Assembly (NCBI GenBank): GCA_037176905.1
Contig: JBBBWG010028400.1
Coordinates: forward strand, 16,836-52,801
DNA: 35,966 bases
Reading direction: 5' to 3'
From: Azolla pinnata
Lineage: Eukaryota > Streptophyta > Polypodiopsida > Salviniales > Salviniaceae
The notes under the pieces were generated by a model. That model was not told the origin of the DNA. It did not search any database and saw only the letters and a program-made list of their open reading frames with translations. A program made the translations under genes and the position numbers. Position 1 is the first letter of the stretch; every line of letters starts with the position of its first letter. Positions 18,831 through 28,693 of this stretch are shown in pieces.

Positions 18831-21800
18831 ATGATGATGGGTCATAGTAATCCACTCGTAGAGAAACGATTTCATGGTAATTCACGCCCGCCCATGAAGC
18901 ATGGCTTCCATGAATCCTTCAACTGCCTTGGAAGATTATCCCTTTTTTCTGCCGTTGTCTTGCTCTGTTGGCTTTCTGTCTCTCCCATCTCTCGCGTCCT
19001 TCAAGATATCAGAGTGTCAAGCATCTCTCAGGTACATATGCACTATGTTTTTGTTACTTAAAATTTTCGATTTCTTAGCTAGATTAAGCACATTGTTTTC
19101 CAGTAATTTGATTCTTGATTATATGAAATACCCTATTTGTCTTTTCATTTTCATTTCACCACGTGGGTAAAGTAGAGATATAACAGGTATGTTACGTGAG
19201 ATGGATTTACAAAATGTGAAGTTTTTGTGGGGAGTGTTTATTACTGGTATGTAAGAAAATTTATTGGAAAAATCTAGAAGTCAAAAGAACGAATTGAGTA
19301 TATATTTCTTCTATAGGGGTTACTTATATTATTGATATTATCTACAATTTCAATCTGGATAGAACCTTAGATGCAAACCAAAGCACACATAAAATGCTAT
19401 GCTACAGTCACCCATCTTGTCTAATGTTAGTTGTGCTCAAGATAACACCAAACACACAATATTCGTATCAGACTCATTTCATGTCCCTTGTGAGTCTTTA
19501 TCTTGTCTATGTGTGTGTGGGTACGTGCGTGTGTGCGTGTTTGTATACTTATATATCTAAGTCATCATCAAAAGCAACTTCTTCAACTTCTTAAATTTCA
19601 GAGAATTCTATTTTCAGGAAACTACATTATGAGTATGCATGCGTGTATGCTTATATTTTAAGTAATCATAAAAAACCAATACTTGGAACACTTAGTCAGC
19701 TTCCTAATTTTCAGAAAATTCTATTTTCTATGATAAAGATGAAATCTATTCTCTAAACTTGTACTTGATTGATTTTTATAACTTCACTTTTGATTCCATC
19801 TCATTTTAACTTTATCTACCCTCCTAACCATGATTAGAAAGCGATAATTTGAGATGATCAGCCGTGAAATTTTGATTCAAAACAGTGAATGAATGTCGTC
19901 GTTGAGAAAACATTTTTGAGCACAGGTAGATGCCAAAGAACTTTGGGAAAGTCGTTTTTCAAATGGCTGGCGTGCATCATCTACAGCTGATGAAGAATGG
20001 ATATGTATGGATAAACAAGACAAGTTAATTATATAGAAAAATAATCCAATGCTTTTATTGATCAAATTCTGGAAGTATTGATATTCGGCTTTTCTTGCAG
20101 TGCCATCAAGTGAGAATAATGGTTACCTTCTTATTCGTTGTAATGGAAGTCTAAATGAACACCGGATAGCCGTATGTGTTGTAAAATACTCTTTGAATAC
20201 TAATTACACCACCATTTTAATAAATACATCATACACACCCATATTAGGCCCGATAATCTGATGTTTGGTTTGGTTACAGATATCTAATGCTGTGCTTGCA
20301 GCTAAGTTAATGAATGCAACACTCGTTCTTCCTGAGCTTGAAGCAAACTCACTGTGGCCTGATGAAAAGAGGTTATGTATGTTCTTGGACGTTTGCAAAC
20401 TTAAAAAAAAATTCGTGAGAGGTCTTTTTACAATTGGTCATATACCATTGTTGCAGGAGTTTTTCAGATATTTATGATGTTGAACACTTCGTCAAATCTC
20501 TTGAGACCGATGTGGAGATCGCAAGGACCACACCCCGTATTCGCACAATTGGGATTAAAAGGAAACCACTGAGACCTTTCCTGGTACTGCTTTGTTTGCA
20601 AATGCTTTTAATGTGAAACATATAACATGAGGGTTTTGGTGCTTGATCAAGGGTTCTTTGGGCATATAATTATGTTGATATTTTTTGCAGTTACAACCCC
20701 CTAAAGAAGCATCCTTGGATTGGTATGGAAGTATGGCAGTTGAGAAAATGAAGGAACATGGGGCTGTATATCTCATGTTGGATCCATCTAATCGTTTTCT
20801 AGAAGACATTCCATTAGAAAAGGAATACCAAAAATTGAGGTGCCGTGTGAATTTCCATGCACTAAGATTTAATGAAGAAGTGAGGCAGCTTAGCGCTCGA
20901 ATTGTCTCGCATCTTCGTTCCGATGGTCCCTTCATGGCAATACATTTCCCGTCGGATATGGGAATACTTTCTTCAGAAGGGTGCGTGTATTTGAAGGATT
21001 CTGGCAAAGTTTGAGAGAGGATGTTCACTCACGCAGTTAGGTGGCAATAGTGGCAAATAAGACCAAACATGGGATCGCATGTTCTTTAGATTGTTTCTCT
21101 CGCCTTGGGAAGACCAAACCAGAATAAGTGCAAGTAAGGGAGTGAATGATCTTGGTGTTTTCAAAAGTATGATTCTCAGCTCAGAAAAACTAAAATATCT
21201 GTCCTTGGGAAGATCTCCAAGAAGGGAAGATCCAAGTTTGGAGTGATCTGCAATATCTGTCCTGTGATGAAAAGAGTGGGCAGACTGTGGGCTAGATGGG
21301 GGAACCCTCTTTGATGGTTCTAGGGTCTTGTTAGTTCTAGCAAAATTACTCCTTTGGAGTGTTCAAGGGGGGCAGAGGTAGTACTCCCTCTTATTTCATA
21401 ATTAAACAGATCAATCAAACTATGCATCAGTTGTAGCACAAATGGTAAGATGATCTTGCTGAAACCCAAAAGGTGTGCACATTCAAACCCCACATTTTTG
21501 CAGTAGAATCTAAGTCGGTTGCTCATATTTAGCTAGATTTGGGTTAGTGGTTACCACTGGGGTAAGAGCCTCAATATATAACATAAAAGAAAAGGTGTAT
21601 AAATGTATCCAACTAAAGACAGAAAATGGCCCGCATATATAAAACCAAGTTTTTGGAAATGAAGTACTGTTGCACGAGTTTATATCTATGTCAATGTACG
21701 CATTGAGGTATAATGGTGGCTTAAGATTGGCTATTTTCTTATTTCAGGTGCTTTTCTGTATTTGCAGCTGAGGAACTAGAGATTGTAAGGAGCTTAAAAA

Positions 21801-22828
21801 CCACGTATGCTTCTGGCAAGTCGAATGGGAAGTGCCCTCTCACACCGTTGGAGGTATTTCTACTCATTTATATCTTGAAGTGTTCTGCATGCTCAGTGTG
21901 ATGCTACATACGTTCTTCGATTGTTGCTTAGAAAGTGTAAAGGTATCAACATTAGGTTGAAGGTAAGCTGCATTTCTAGAGAAAAGCTTGAATAAGCTGC
22001 ACTGTCTCTAAATAATTTCTTATATGTCGACATTCTGCTTGGGTAGAGGTGTTTCATCTCAGTTTTGAAGTTATGCAGTAGCCATATGAGCTATCACTAA
22101 AAAGAATCCTAAATTATAATGCTCGAGTCGTGAGTTTGTTTCTCCCCCCCCCCCCAATCAGTATGAAGTGCTGCTAGCTCGTGCATGTCGGCGGTTCCTC
22201 TTCATATATTGCTTCAAAAGTTGTGAGAGCTGTCAAAATTTTGTTTTCATGGCAGGTTGGACTTCTTTTGCAAGCAATGGGTTTTGACAACTCGACGAGA
22301 ATCTACGTCTCGGGATCTGTTTTCGCGGAAGCAGCGCTTATGCAACCGTTACGCTCGAAGTTTCATCTTCTCGAAACGCGTTCATCGGCCGTGGCTAGCG
22401 CTGGTGGGTCAGTGGAGATCGATATAAGCGATAACAGTTTACTGGGAGCTGCCGTCGATTATATGGTCTGCCTTGTGGCTGACATCTTCATGCTCGCCGG
22501 CGATGATGCTGCTGGGAACAGTTTAGTCGGCCATCGTCTATACAACGGTTTCAGAACAAGCATTCAGCTTGATCCCAAGGGCCTTGCTCCAAGGAATCCA
22601 AGCAGCTTCAAAGCCAACTTGAGATGGCTATTGCAAGGTCTGAGGTTTGGGGATGTGCATCGCCGCGGAGCGCAAGAGTCGTTTTACAGCAATCCGTGGC
22701 CGCAATGCTTTTGCAAGGAGGGTTCGGGATCTCCCGGCGAGAGATGCTCTCGGAGGAGAGCAGCCTCCGTTTCCGGCTGGGAATCGGTGGAAGTTGCTGG
22801 GAATGGGAGTGGAATCATAATACTGTAG
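18831..22828 (+). CDS. plant O-fucosyltransferase-like protein (O-FucT, GT65/68-related), probable catalytic-site variant
   Basis: Eight exons: 18831-19031, 19926-20004, 20101-20171, 20280-20371, 20457-20583, 20691-20980, 21748-21853, 22256-22828; 1539 nt, 512 aa, all phases consistent. Residues about 33-52 (LSLFSAVVLLCWLSVSPIS) form a type II signal anchor, as in Golgi glycosyltransferases. Family blocks: ENNGYLLIRCNG (98-109), AVLAAKLMNATLVLPELEANSLW, IYDVEHFVKSL, EYQKLRCRVNFHALRF, GKCPLTPLE, GFDNSTRIYVSGS, AAVDYMVC (388-394) and GHRLYNGFRTSI (414-424). The usual GGLNQQR reads GSLNEHR (109-115), and the usual HLRFExDM reads HFPSDMGI (275-282), so the Arg that contacts GDP-fucose in characterised POFUTs is Pro277. 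The alignment around it has no gap, so this is substitution, not a frameshift. The fold is probably kept while activity is doubtful. The exon 6 donor (GTGCGT) is the weakest junction. Three ATGs in a row start the frame at 18831. Confidence 0.86.
19032..19925. other. O-FucT intron 1
   Basis: 894-bp phase-0 A/T-rich intron. It contains a diverged duplication of about 100 bp: tttcagagaattctattttc near 19597 and tttcagaaaattctattttc near 19709, each preceded by a GTGT/GCGTGT..TATACTTATAT-type stretch. No gene seen. Confidence 0.7.
20981..21747. other. O-FucT intron 6
   Basis: 767-bp phase-2 intron (gtgcgt...atttcag). It holds the possible tRNA-like segment listed separately. In-frame read-through from exon 6 stops after about ten codons. 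Confidence 0.75.
21430..21500 (+). mobile_element. possible tRNA-derived (SINE-like) segment
   Basis: TTGTAGCACAAATGGTAAGA resembles a Pol III A box and ATTCAAACCCC about 45 bp later resembles a degenerate B box (canonical GGTTCGAATCC). There is no tRNA cloverleaf I can fold, no poly(A) tail and no target-site duplication that I could identify. This may be chance. Confidence 0.22.
21854..22255. other. O-FucT intron 7 with a poly-C run
   Basis: 402-bp phase-0 intron (gtattt...atggcag). It contains an uninterrupted C12 run near 22145-22156, shortly before an alternative AG. Confidence 0.8.
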
Positions 22829-22949
22829 AGGCAGTGCGTTCTGATTCGACTCCGAATCTGGAAAGAGGAAAAGGCAAGGAGGGCTAGAGGAATTTGGAAA
22901 GAGATTTGCTGGAGATATGCTTGATGCATTTGATGTTTTTTTTGATGGT

Positions 22950-22997
22950 AAACCCTCAGCCCTAACCCTAAGCCCTAACCCTAAGCCTCTGTCTAAC
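22950..22997. repeat. telomere-like CCCTAA/CCCTAAG repeat downstream of O-FucT
   Basis: Alternating CCCTAAC and CCCTAAG units (four to five) about 130 bp after the stop codon. Third separate site of CCCTAA-type repeats in the window. Confidence 0.8.
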
Positions 22998-24255
22998 CCC
23001 GAAGCTCGAGCTCGACATGAACCCAAAGCTGAAGTTTGAAGCCAAATGTATTATTCCAGCTTCAAACTCTATCCCTAGATCGGTAGTAACATTACCCCCT
23101 GGACCAGAAACTCTTCTCCCAGATCCATCCTCTGAATCTACAACTCCTAATCATAAAGCCTAAGGTTGAATCTTTGCAAGTCTAACCACCATCCAATCTG
23201 CCTTCGTCGATTTGCTGATCGATCGAGAATCATTCCTCATTTTGAGATCCGCTTTCCGTTTGTGGAACCAAGGTCAGAGGGGAGCCCCAAAACAGGAGAG
23301 GATTGCTGCCCTGAAATTCCAGCCGGGGTTGGTGCAAGGATAACGACAATCATCGGTGTTATATACTATGTATATGTGCTCCGAGAGGTATCTGATTTTG
23401 ACTCGTTCGATCTCTTTTCCGAGGATCATACCATCTGTTAACAGTTAGGAATAGATGATTTGTGTTTTAGATTGATGATACAGTTCTTTTGTTTTGTTTT
23501 TTTCATAAGACGGTTGGTTATAGACGATTAACCTGATCGGAAATGGTTCTTCTTGGTAGTGTTTTTTGTTATCTGCAAGCAAGAAGAGATCCATTCATGG
23601 AGCTTTTCACAATTGGGTTTTTGTGTTATTCTGATCGACGCTGCTGCTGCTTTTGCGCTCTTTACCTGTCGAAAGATTCGTGTGATCGATGATGATGATC
23701 AAGGTAAAGATGGCATCGGTAATCTCCGATCTGACCACCTAATGCCACCAAAAAAAAAAAAACACAGAGATTGATTACTTTCTTACTTTTGTGATTGACC
23801 AATGGGATCAGTTTTTTTGTTGTTTTTTGATCGCTCTGCATCGCGATTCATCGTGGAATTAAGGTATCTAATCTTTGTCAAAGTCCCCATCATGTTCCTA
23901 ATCTTATTCTTTTGAAAAACATCTGATGCTTGATCTGTGGGCATTGACATTACAGCTCTGATCATTACAGCTCATGATCATGCAGATCATTACAGCTCTG
24001 ATGATGACCAATGTATAGACCCACCGATGCATTCTAATGACCATATGTATCATCCATCATCTTCATCTGATTTTGATTTCGATCCTCGACCAAAAACTCG
24101 TTGATCCTTGCCTAAACCCCTTCTCGGAGCCTTCCCCCCAAATTCCGAAATCGAAGCAACTTCAAATCAGCATTTCCTTTTAACATCAAGGATCAGGATT
24201 TCGGACTTCCCTCGAGCAGAAATCAGTGCCATTTCCTTTGGGCATTAAGGATACT
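22998..24255. other. intergenic region, no gene recognised
   Basis: Unique-looking sequence, rich in GATCGAT and CTGATC words, with an A13 run near 23750. Around 23940-24000 gatcattacagctc(a/t) is repeated three times. Short open frames have no family resemblance. Confidence 0.5.
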
Positions 24256-24571
24256 AAGCATTAATTTGCACCGAGAGAGAGCAGGGATGATCCAAATGCC
24301 AAAGACGGGTAATATAGGCCCACGGGTATTAGGGTTTTTCAAGGTTGTCAAGGTTTTAGGGTTTTCAGGGTTTTAGAGTTTCCATGGCTTTTAGGGTTTC
24401 AGGTTTTCCAAGTTTAGGGTTTTCAGAGCTTTAGGGTTTCCATGGCTTTTAGGGTTTCAGGTTTTCCAAGCATTAATTTGCACCGAGAGAGAGTAGGGAT
24501 GATCCAAATGCCAAAGACGGGTAATATAGGCCCACGGGTATTAGGGTTTTTCAAGGTTGTCAAGGTTTTAG
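24256..24571. repeat. 222-bp tandem repeat with TTTAGGG-like spacers, running into the gap
   Basis: aagcattaatttgcaccgag begins at 24256 and again at 24478 (period 222 bp), and both copies continue almost identically through gggtaatataggcccacggg to caaggttttag. Inside the unit, ggtttccatggcttttaggg and aggttttccaag recur with a shorter period (about 58 bp). The second copy is cut by the N gap. The spacer is full of TTAGGGTTT/TTTAGGG-like words. Confidence 0.92.
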
Positions 24572-24976
24572 NNNNNNNNNNNNNNNNNNNNNNNNNNNNN
24601 NNNNNNNNNNNNNNNNNNNNNNNNNNNNNNNNNNNNNNNNNNNNNNNNNNNNNNNNNNNNNNNNNNNNNNNNNNNNNNNNNNNNNNNNNNNNNNNNNNNN
24701 NNNNNNNNNNNNNNNNNNNNNNNNNNNNNNNNNNNNNNNNNNNNNNNNNNNNNNNNNNNNNNNNNNNNNNNNNNNNNNNNNNNNNNNNNNNNNNNNNNNN
24801 NNNNNNNNNNNNNNNNNNNNNNNNNNNNNNNNNNNNNNNNNNNNNNNNNNNNNNNNNNNNNNNNNNNNNNNNNNNNNNNNNNNNNNNNNNNNNNNNNNNN
24901 NNNNNNNNNNNNNNNNNNNNNNNNNNNNNNNNNNNNNNNNNNNNNNNNNNNNNNNNNNNNNNNNNNNNNNNNNNNN
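24572..24976. other. assembly gap (405 N)
   Basis: Run of N bases. It interrupts the 222-bp tandem repeat; the sequence just after it (tttcagagcttttTAGGGTTTCCATGGC) is again repeat unit, so the gap most likely hides further copies. Confidence 1.
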
Positions 24977-25425
24977 TTTCAGAGCTTTTTAGGGTTTCCA
25001 TGGCGATGGTAACAGCGCAGAGACAGCCGCAACACAGATTCATCGTCAGATTGCTTCCTATTATAAGCAATGTATTTCTCCTAAATCTATATGTTACATG
25101 AAGACGCAGATTTGGATCGCATTCCTCCAAAGAGAAGATAGAGAGCTGAATCAGAAATTTGACCGAAAATCTCTCCGTCTTCTTCTCCGATTCCACTCTC
25201 TCTGTTTTAGGGTTAAGATCGAGGCGTCGAAAGATTTGCGCAGGAACCCACCTCCATTTCCATGTTTCTGTTGGTGGGTCTTCCTCGCTTTTCCCCTCTC
25301 CTCTCCTTAAATCACAGAGAAAATCTGTCGTTTCCATCTCCCTGTCTGCCTGCGTGCCATTGCCGAGTTCTGTTTGATTCGATCGATCGTCTCTCCCACA
25401 CACCATTTTGCTCGCCAATCGGAGA
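24977..25425. other. end of repeat and probable promoter/leader of small gene
   Basis: The first about 35 bases are repeat-unit sequence. The remainder becomes T/C-rich toward 25426 (CTCTCCTTAAAT, CATCTCCCTGTCTGCC), like a plant promoter-leader. No clear TATA box. Confidence 0.4.
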
Positions 25426-25647
25426 ATGGACGGATTGATCCCCATGGCGTACCGTGCCCTAAGAAAGCATCGCACCCATGCTTCCTACATTCGCCTCCCA
25501 TCTGTTTCTTCTTCATCGCCATCGCCATCGCCGCCATCATCATCATCATCTTCTTCTTCTTCATCTTCTTCGGTTTCTTCCCAATCGCGATCTTCCAAAC
25601 CCTTCTCCGCTTCTGCGAGGTTCTTCTGCCATGGATTCACCAAATAG
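25426..25647 (+). CDS. small MEGLIP-type plant protein of unknown function
   Basis: 73-aa frame beginning MDGLIPMAYRALRKHR and then HASYIRLPS. It resembles a plant-wide family of small uncharacterised proteins that, as I recall them, start MEGLIPxxYKAI and later carry SASYxRLP; here the two motifs are closer together. A Ser-rich stretch from TCT/TCA/TCG triplets follows (residues about 27-48), then a short basic and aromatic tail. No signal peptide or membrane segment. The function of the family is not known to me. The ATG is the first in its frame after a stop (an upstream in-frame TTG is ignored), and the leader looks pyrimidine-rich. It could also be the first exon of a longer gene. Confidence 0.5.
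   Translation: MDGLIPMAYRALRKHRTHASYIRLPSVSSSSPSPSPPSSSSSSSSSSSSVSSQSRSSKPFSASARFFCHGFTK
25522..25576. repeat. CAT/TCT triplet tract in small gene
   Basis: GCCATCGCCATCG repeats pass into CATCAT and TTCTTC triplets. In the small gene's frame these encode Ser/Pro runs. Confidence 0.8.
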
Positions 25648-25790
25648 CCGCCGGCGGCTCCACATCTTTCTGCTTGTAAATACATCATCAATGCCGCCTG
25701 TAAATCCGACGCCACGGCTGGAAGAAACACGGAAACCTGGTAATCATGGCAATCTCTCTAGAATCTCTGGTTTTCTTCAGATATGGCGTG

Positions 25791-25930
25791 CAGATTCTCC
25801 ATTCTCGCTGTGATAGATACTGCACATTGTACATAATGAAGATCTGTTCTGTTCATAGCACAGATTCTCCATTCTCGCTGTTGAAGATACTGCACATTGT
25901 ACATAATGAAGATCTGTTCTGTTCATAGCA
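25791..25930. repeat. 70-bp tandem duplication
   Basis: cagattctccattctcgctg begins at 25791 and again at 25861; the copies differ only around tgatagat versus ttgaagat. Each ends gatctgttctgttcatagca. Near-identity implies a recent duplication. Confidence 0.95.
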
Positions 25931-26051
25931 GATTCTGCAGATGCTTGTGTAATAACAATACAAGGAGAAGGAAGGAAGCAGATCGAAGAGATTCCGTAAG
26001 AAGAATGTTGAAATGGGGGCAATCTTGCAGATCTGAACATGCTTTCAAAAA

Positions 26052-26150
26052 TCAGATTCTTTACGGCCATGGCGTTCAAGACCTTGATAGATCAAACATG
26101 TTTCCAAAGTCGTAGATAATTCTTTATGGCCATGGCGTTCAGGACCTTCT
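26052..26150. repeat. ~60-bp spaced direct repeat
   Basis: attctttacggccatggcgt (about 26056) and attctttatggccatggcgt (about 26120) each continue to tca(a/g)gacctt. The separation is about 64 bp. Confidence 0.8.
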
Positions 26151-26436
26151 TCGCTGCTGAATCTTGAACTATTTCTGATTTACAAGCTGTACTGCCGCAA
26201 ATTGATATATATTCCGTTGATCTTTAACTGCCAATCGTGTGGTTGCTACTAAATCGATTTGATTTTTGGTTTCTAAGTCGCCTTGAGAGCGTCATGAAAG
26301 AGTGTGTTTTGAATGGTTTAATCAGCGGCTCCCAGATCAGATTCAGTGATGATCTATGAAGGTCGTGTGATTCATTGTCTTGGACCCATTGAGATGCATT
26401 AATCCATCCGGGCGTTCTGAAGATCAAGCGACGGTG

Positions 26437-26905
26437 TGATTGCTTAATTGCGCTATAAACTAGAATGTTATCGCTTAATTATGCTATAAATTAGAAATTT
26501 GCTGTTGCTCAATTGCGCTGTAAATTAGAGGGCTGTTGCTTAATTACGCTACAATTAGGATGCTATTGCTTGACTACGCTATGATTAGAACCCTATGACT
26601 GGTTAATTATGATACGACTAGAATCCTATTTACTTAATTATCCTGTAATTAGAATCAGACTGCTGAGTTACTATATGATCAGAATCCTCTTTCTTAAGTA
26701 CTCTATGATTACGATTCTATCACTGGTTAATTGTAATACTGCTGCATCCTATTGCTTAATTGCGCTATAAATTAGAACGCTATTGGATTAATTACTCTAT
26801 GATTAGAATCCTGTTGTTTAATTGTTCTATGGTTAGAAATCCTAGTGCCTAATTACTCTATGGTTAGAATTTCTATTGCTTAATTACTCTCTAATTAGAA
26901 TCCAA
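26437..26905. repeat. degenerate ~33-bp A/T-rich tandem array
   Basis: About fourteen diverged units of the form TTGCTTAATTAC(G/T)CTATGATTAGAATCCTA. The first copies are spaced about 33 bp (26441, 26473, 26506). Copies differ at many positions, so the array is old. No open frame of note. It passes into ATCACTAATCA-type degenerate repeats at 26905-27065. Confidence 0.85.
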
Positions 26906-27065
26906 TTGCTCACTGATCACCAATCTGTGCTCACTCATTAATCACTGATCACCAATCATCAGCCATTGATCAGTGCTCACTAATCATCAACCAGCCATTA
27001 ATGACTGATGATTAGTCGCTACTTACTAATCGCTCAATCATTATCACCCAATCATTGTCACTAAT
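26906..27065. repeat. degenerate CACTGATCACCAATCA repeats
   Basis: Short diverged words (actgatcaccaatc, cactaatcatcaacc, cactcattaatc) occur head to tail. They differ from the 33-bp array beside them. Confidence 0.65.
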
Positions 27066-27909
27066 CTCTGACATTTTGTGAATCTCAATTGTTAATTCCT
27101 TCCAAATTATGCCCCAATGTGAAAAGCATTGCTCGCTAATTATGAGTACGTGAGCACTAATTACCCACAGAGTATTGTTAATCATGGCAAGGAAAAGTAT
27201 CATGGAAAAATGGGCAACAAAATTCGTTGATCTCATTTCAGCGCCCCACCCAAAATGAGAAATGGAATAGGAAAGGATTAGGAAGCAATAAGCGTGTGAT
27301 TAGTCAAATGAATCTGAAGGAATAAGAAGCAATAGGAGAGGATTAAGAAGCAATGAAGCAATAATTGGAAGAGATCAGTAAGATGGCAGGCTCTCCTTAA
27401 TGCACAGTGGATTGAATTAAGGGCTCAAACTGAGCACAATTATGGAAATCTGACCCCTTAAATTGGAGGTTTAGTGGAATTGCATTTGCTAGGATTAGCG
27501 TGATTCCGACAGATAGAGATGGTATCTGTGTGTTCTGATTATATTCCATGAGATATGGATCGGATTGCGCCGAAGTACAGCAGCCAGATTCCTTGAGCTT
27601 AAATCGGTTAGAAAAGCGATAATCTGCCAGTACTCCGATCGATTAACGCATACTTTGGCAAATTAATGGTGGCAGTTTGATGGAAATCAGCCCCTTGATT
27701 GACTCCCAAGTTTCCTCTGATTCCCTTCATACAAATCAAGCACACCGATTTATATACCTTTCTTAGCATCTGTCTGTCCTCCTCCAAGGATCAATATGAT
27801 ACCAAAGCAATGCACAGTTCTTTGAAGCCCTTCATGGATGGATCCACCATGAGCTCTTCCATCGGCTGCATACTTCGGCATTAAGCCAAGGATAAGAATG
27901 CCCGACAGG
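27066..27909. other. intergenic stretch, no gene recognised
   Basis: Purine-rich AGGAAGCAATAAG words recur at 27265-27370. Otherwise the sequence appears unique. No conserved coding signal on either strand. Confidence 0.5.
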
Positions 27910-28024
27910 GCATGATTATATTGCATCTCTTACATCAGTTGTATAGCCCATCCATTGATCATATTATCACATGAGTTGTGACCGATGATCGAATCATAGA
28001 CAGAAGCATTGCAAACATTAACCC

Positions 28025-28055
<31 letters not shown>

Positions 28056-28612
28056 TTCTTGCCGCTGGTCTTCGATCTATATTGCATCTCTTATACCCCC
28101 TCCATCATCAATCGATCACATCGTCGTATGGGTTGTGGCTGATGATCTAAATCATAGAAGCATTGCAACATTCATCCAGAGGGAGAGATTCTTGGCGCTG
28201 GTCTTCGATCGATGGCGGATGATATACTGCATCTCTTACACCCCCCCTCCATCAATCATCATGTTATCATATGGCTTGTGACCGATGATCTAACGATCGT
28301 ACAGCATTGCCCAAAACTAATCTGAAAGATTCTTGCTGCTGGCCTTCAATCTATGGCGGACTATATTGCATCTCTTATACCCCCCTCTCCATCGATAATA
28401 TTATCATATGGCTTGTGACCAATGATTGAATCATAGAATCCGAGAGGTTCTTGCCGCTGGTCTTCGATCTACGGCGGACTATATGGCATCTCTTATACCC
28501 CCTTCCGTCGATCATATTATCACATGGCTTGTGACCGATGATGTAATGATCATAGAGCATTGCCCAAAATTAATCTGAGAGATTCTTGCAGCTGGCCTTC
28601 GATCTGCGTGGG
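27910..28612. repeat. ~118-141-bp tandem array upstream of tetraspanin gene
   Basis: Units contain agattcttgc(c/t)gctgg, cttcgatcta, attgcatctcttatacccc, tccatcgatcatattatcac and atggcttgtgaccgatgat. Starts of the agattcttg block are at 28054, 28187, 28328, 28446 (ggttcttg) and 28581; a diverged partial copy precedes at 27910-28020. A GA dinucleotide repeat (28024-28049) lies between the first two. The array ends about 80 bp before the tetraspanin start, so it is in the promoter or leader. Confidence 0.92.
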
Positions 28613-28693
28613 CGGATCAACGACATGTGATTCAGCTGCTGCATCGGATCGTGTAGTAAACTAGCTGATTATACGGGGCAAGGTCGAGGAAAT

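Noticed and set aside
22181..22255. Extension of O-FucT exon 8 upstream to ATG 22181
   Set aside because: The family-conserved sequence begins at VGLLLQAM after a clear CAG acceptor at 22255; the upstream part is intron.
24423..25475. 350-aa minus frame across the N gap
   Set aside because: Open only because the 405 N bases contain no stops; the rest is satellite and leader sequence.
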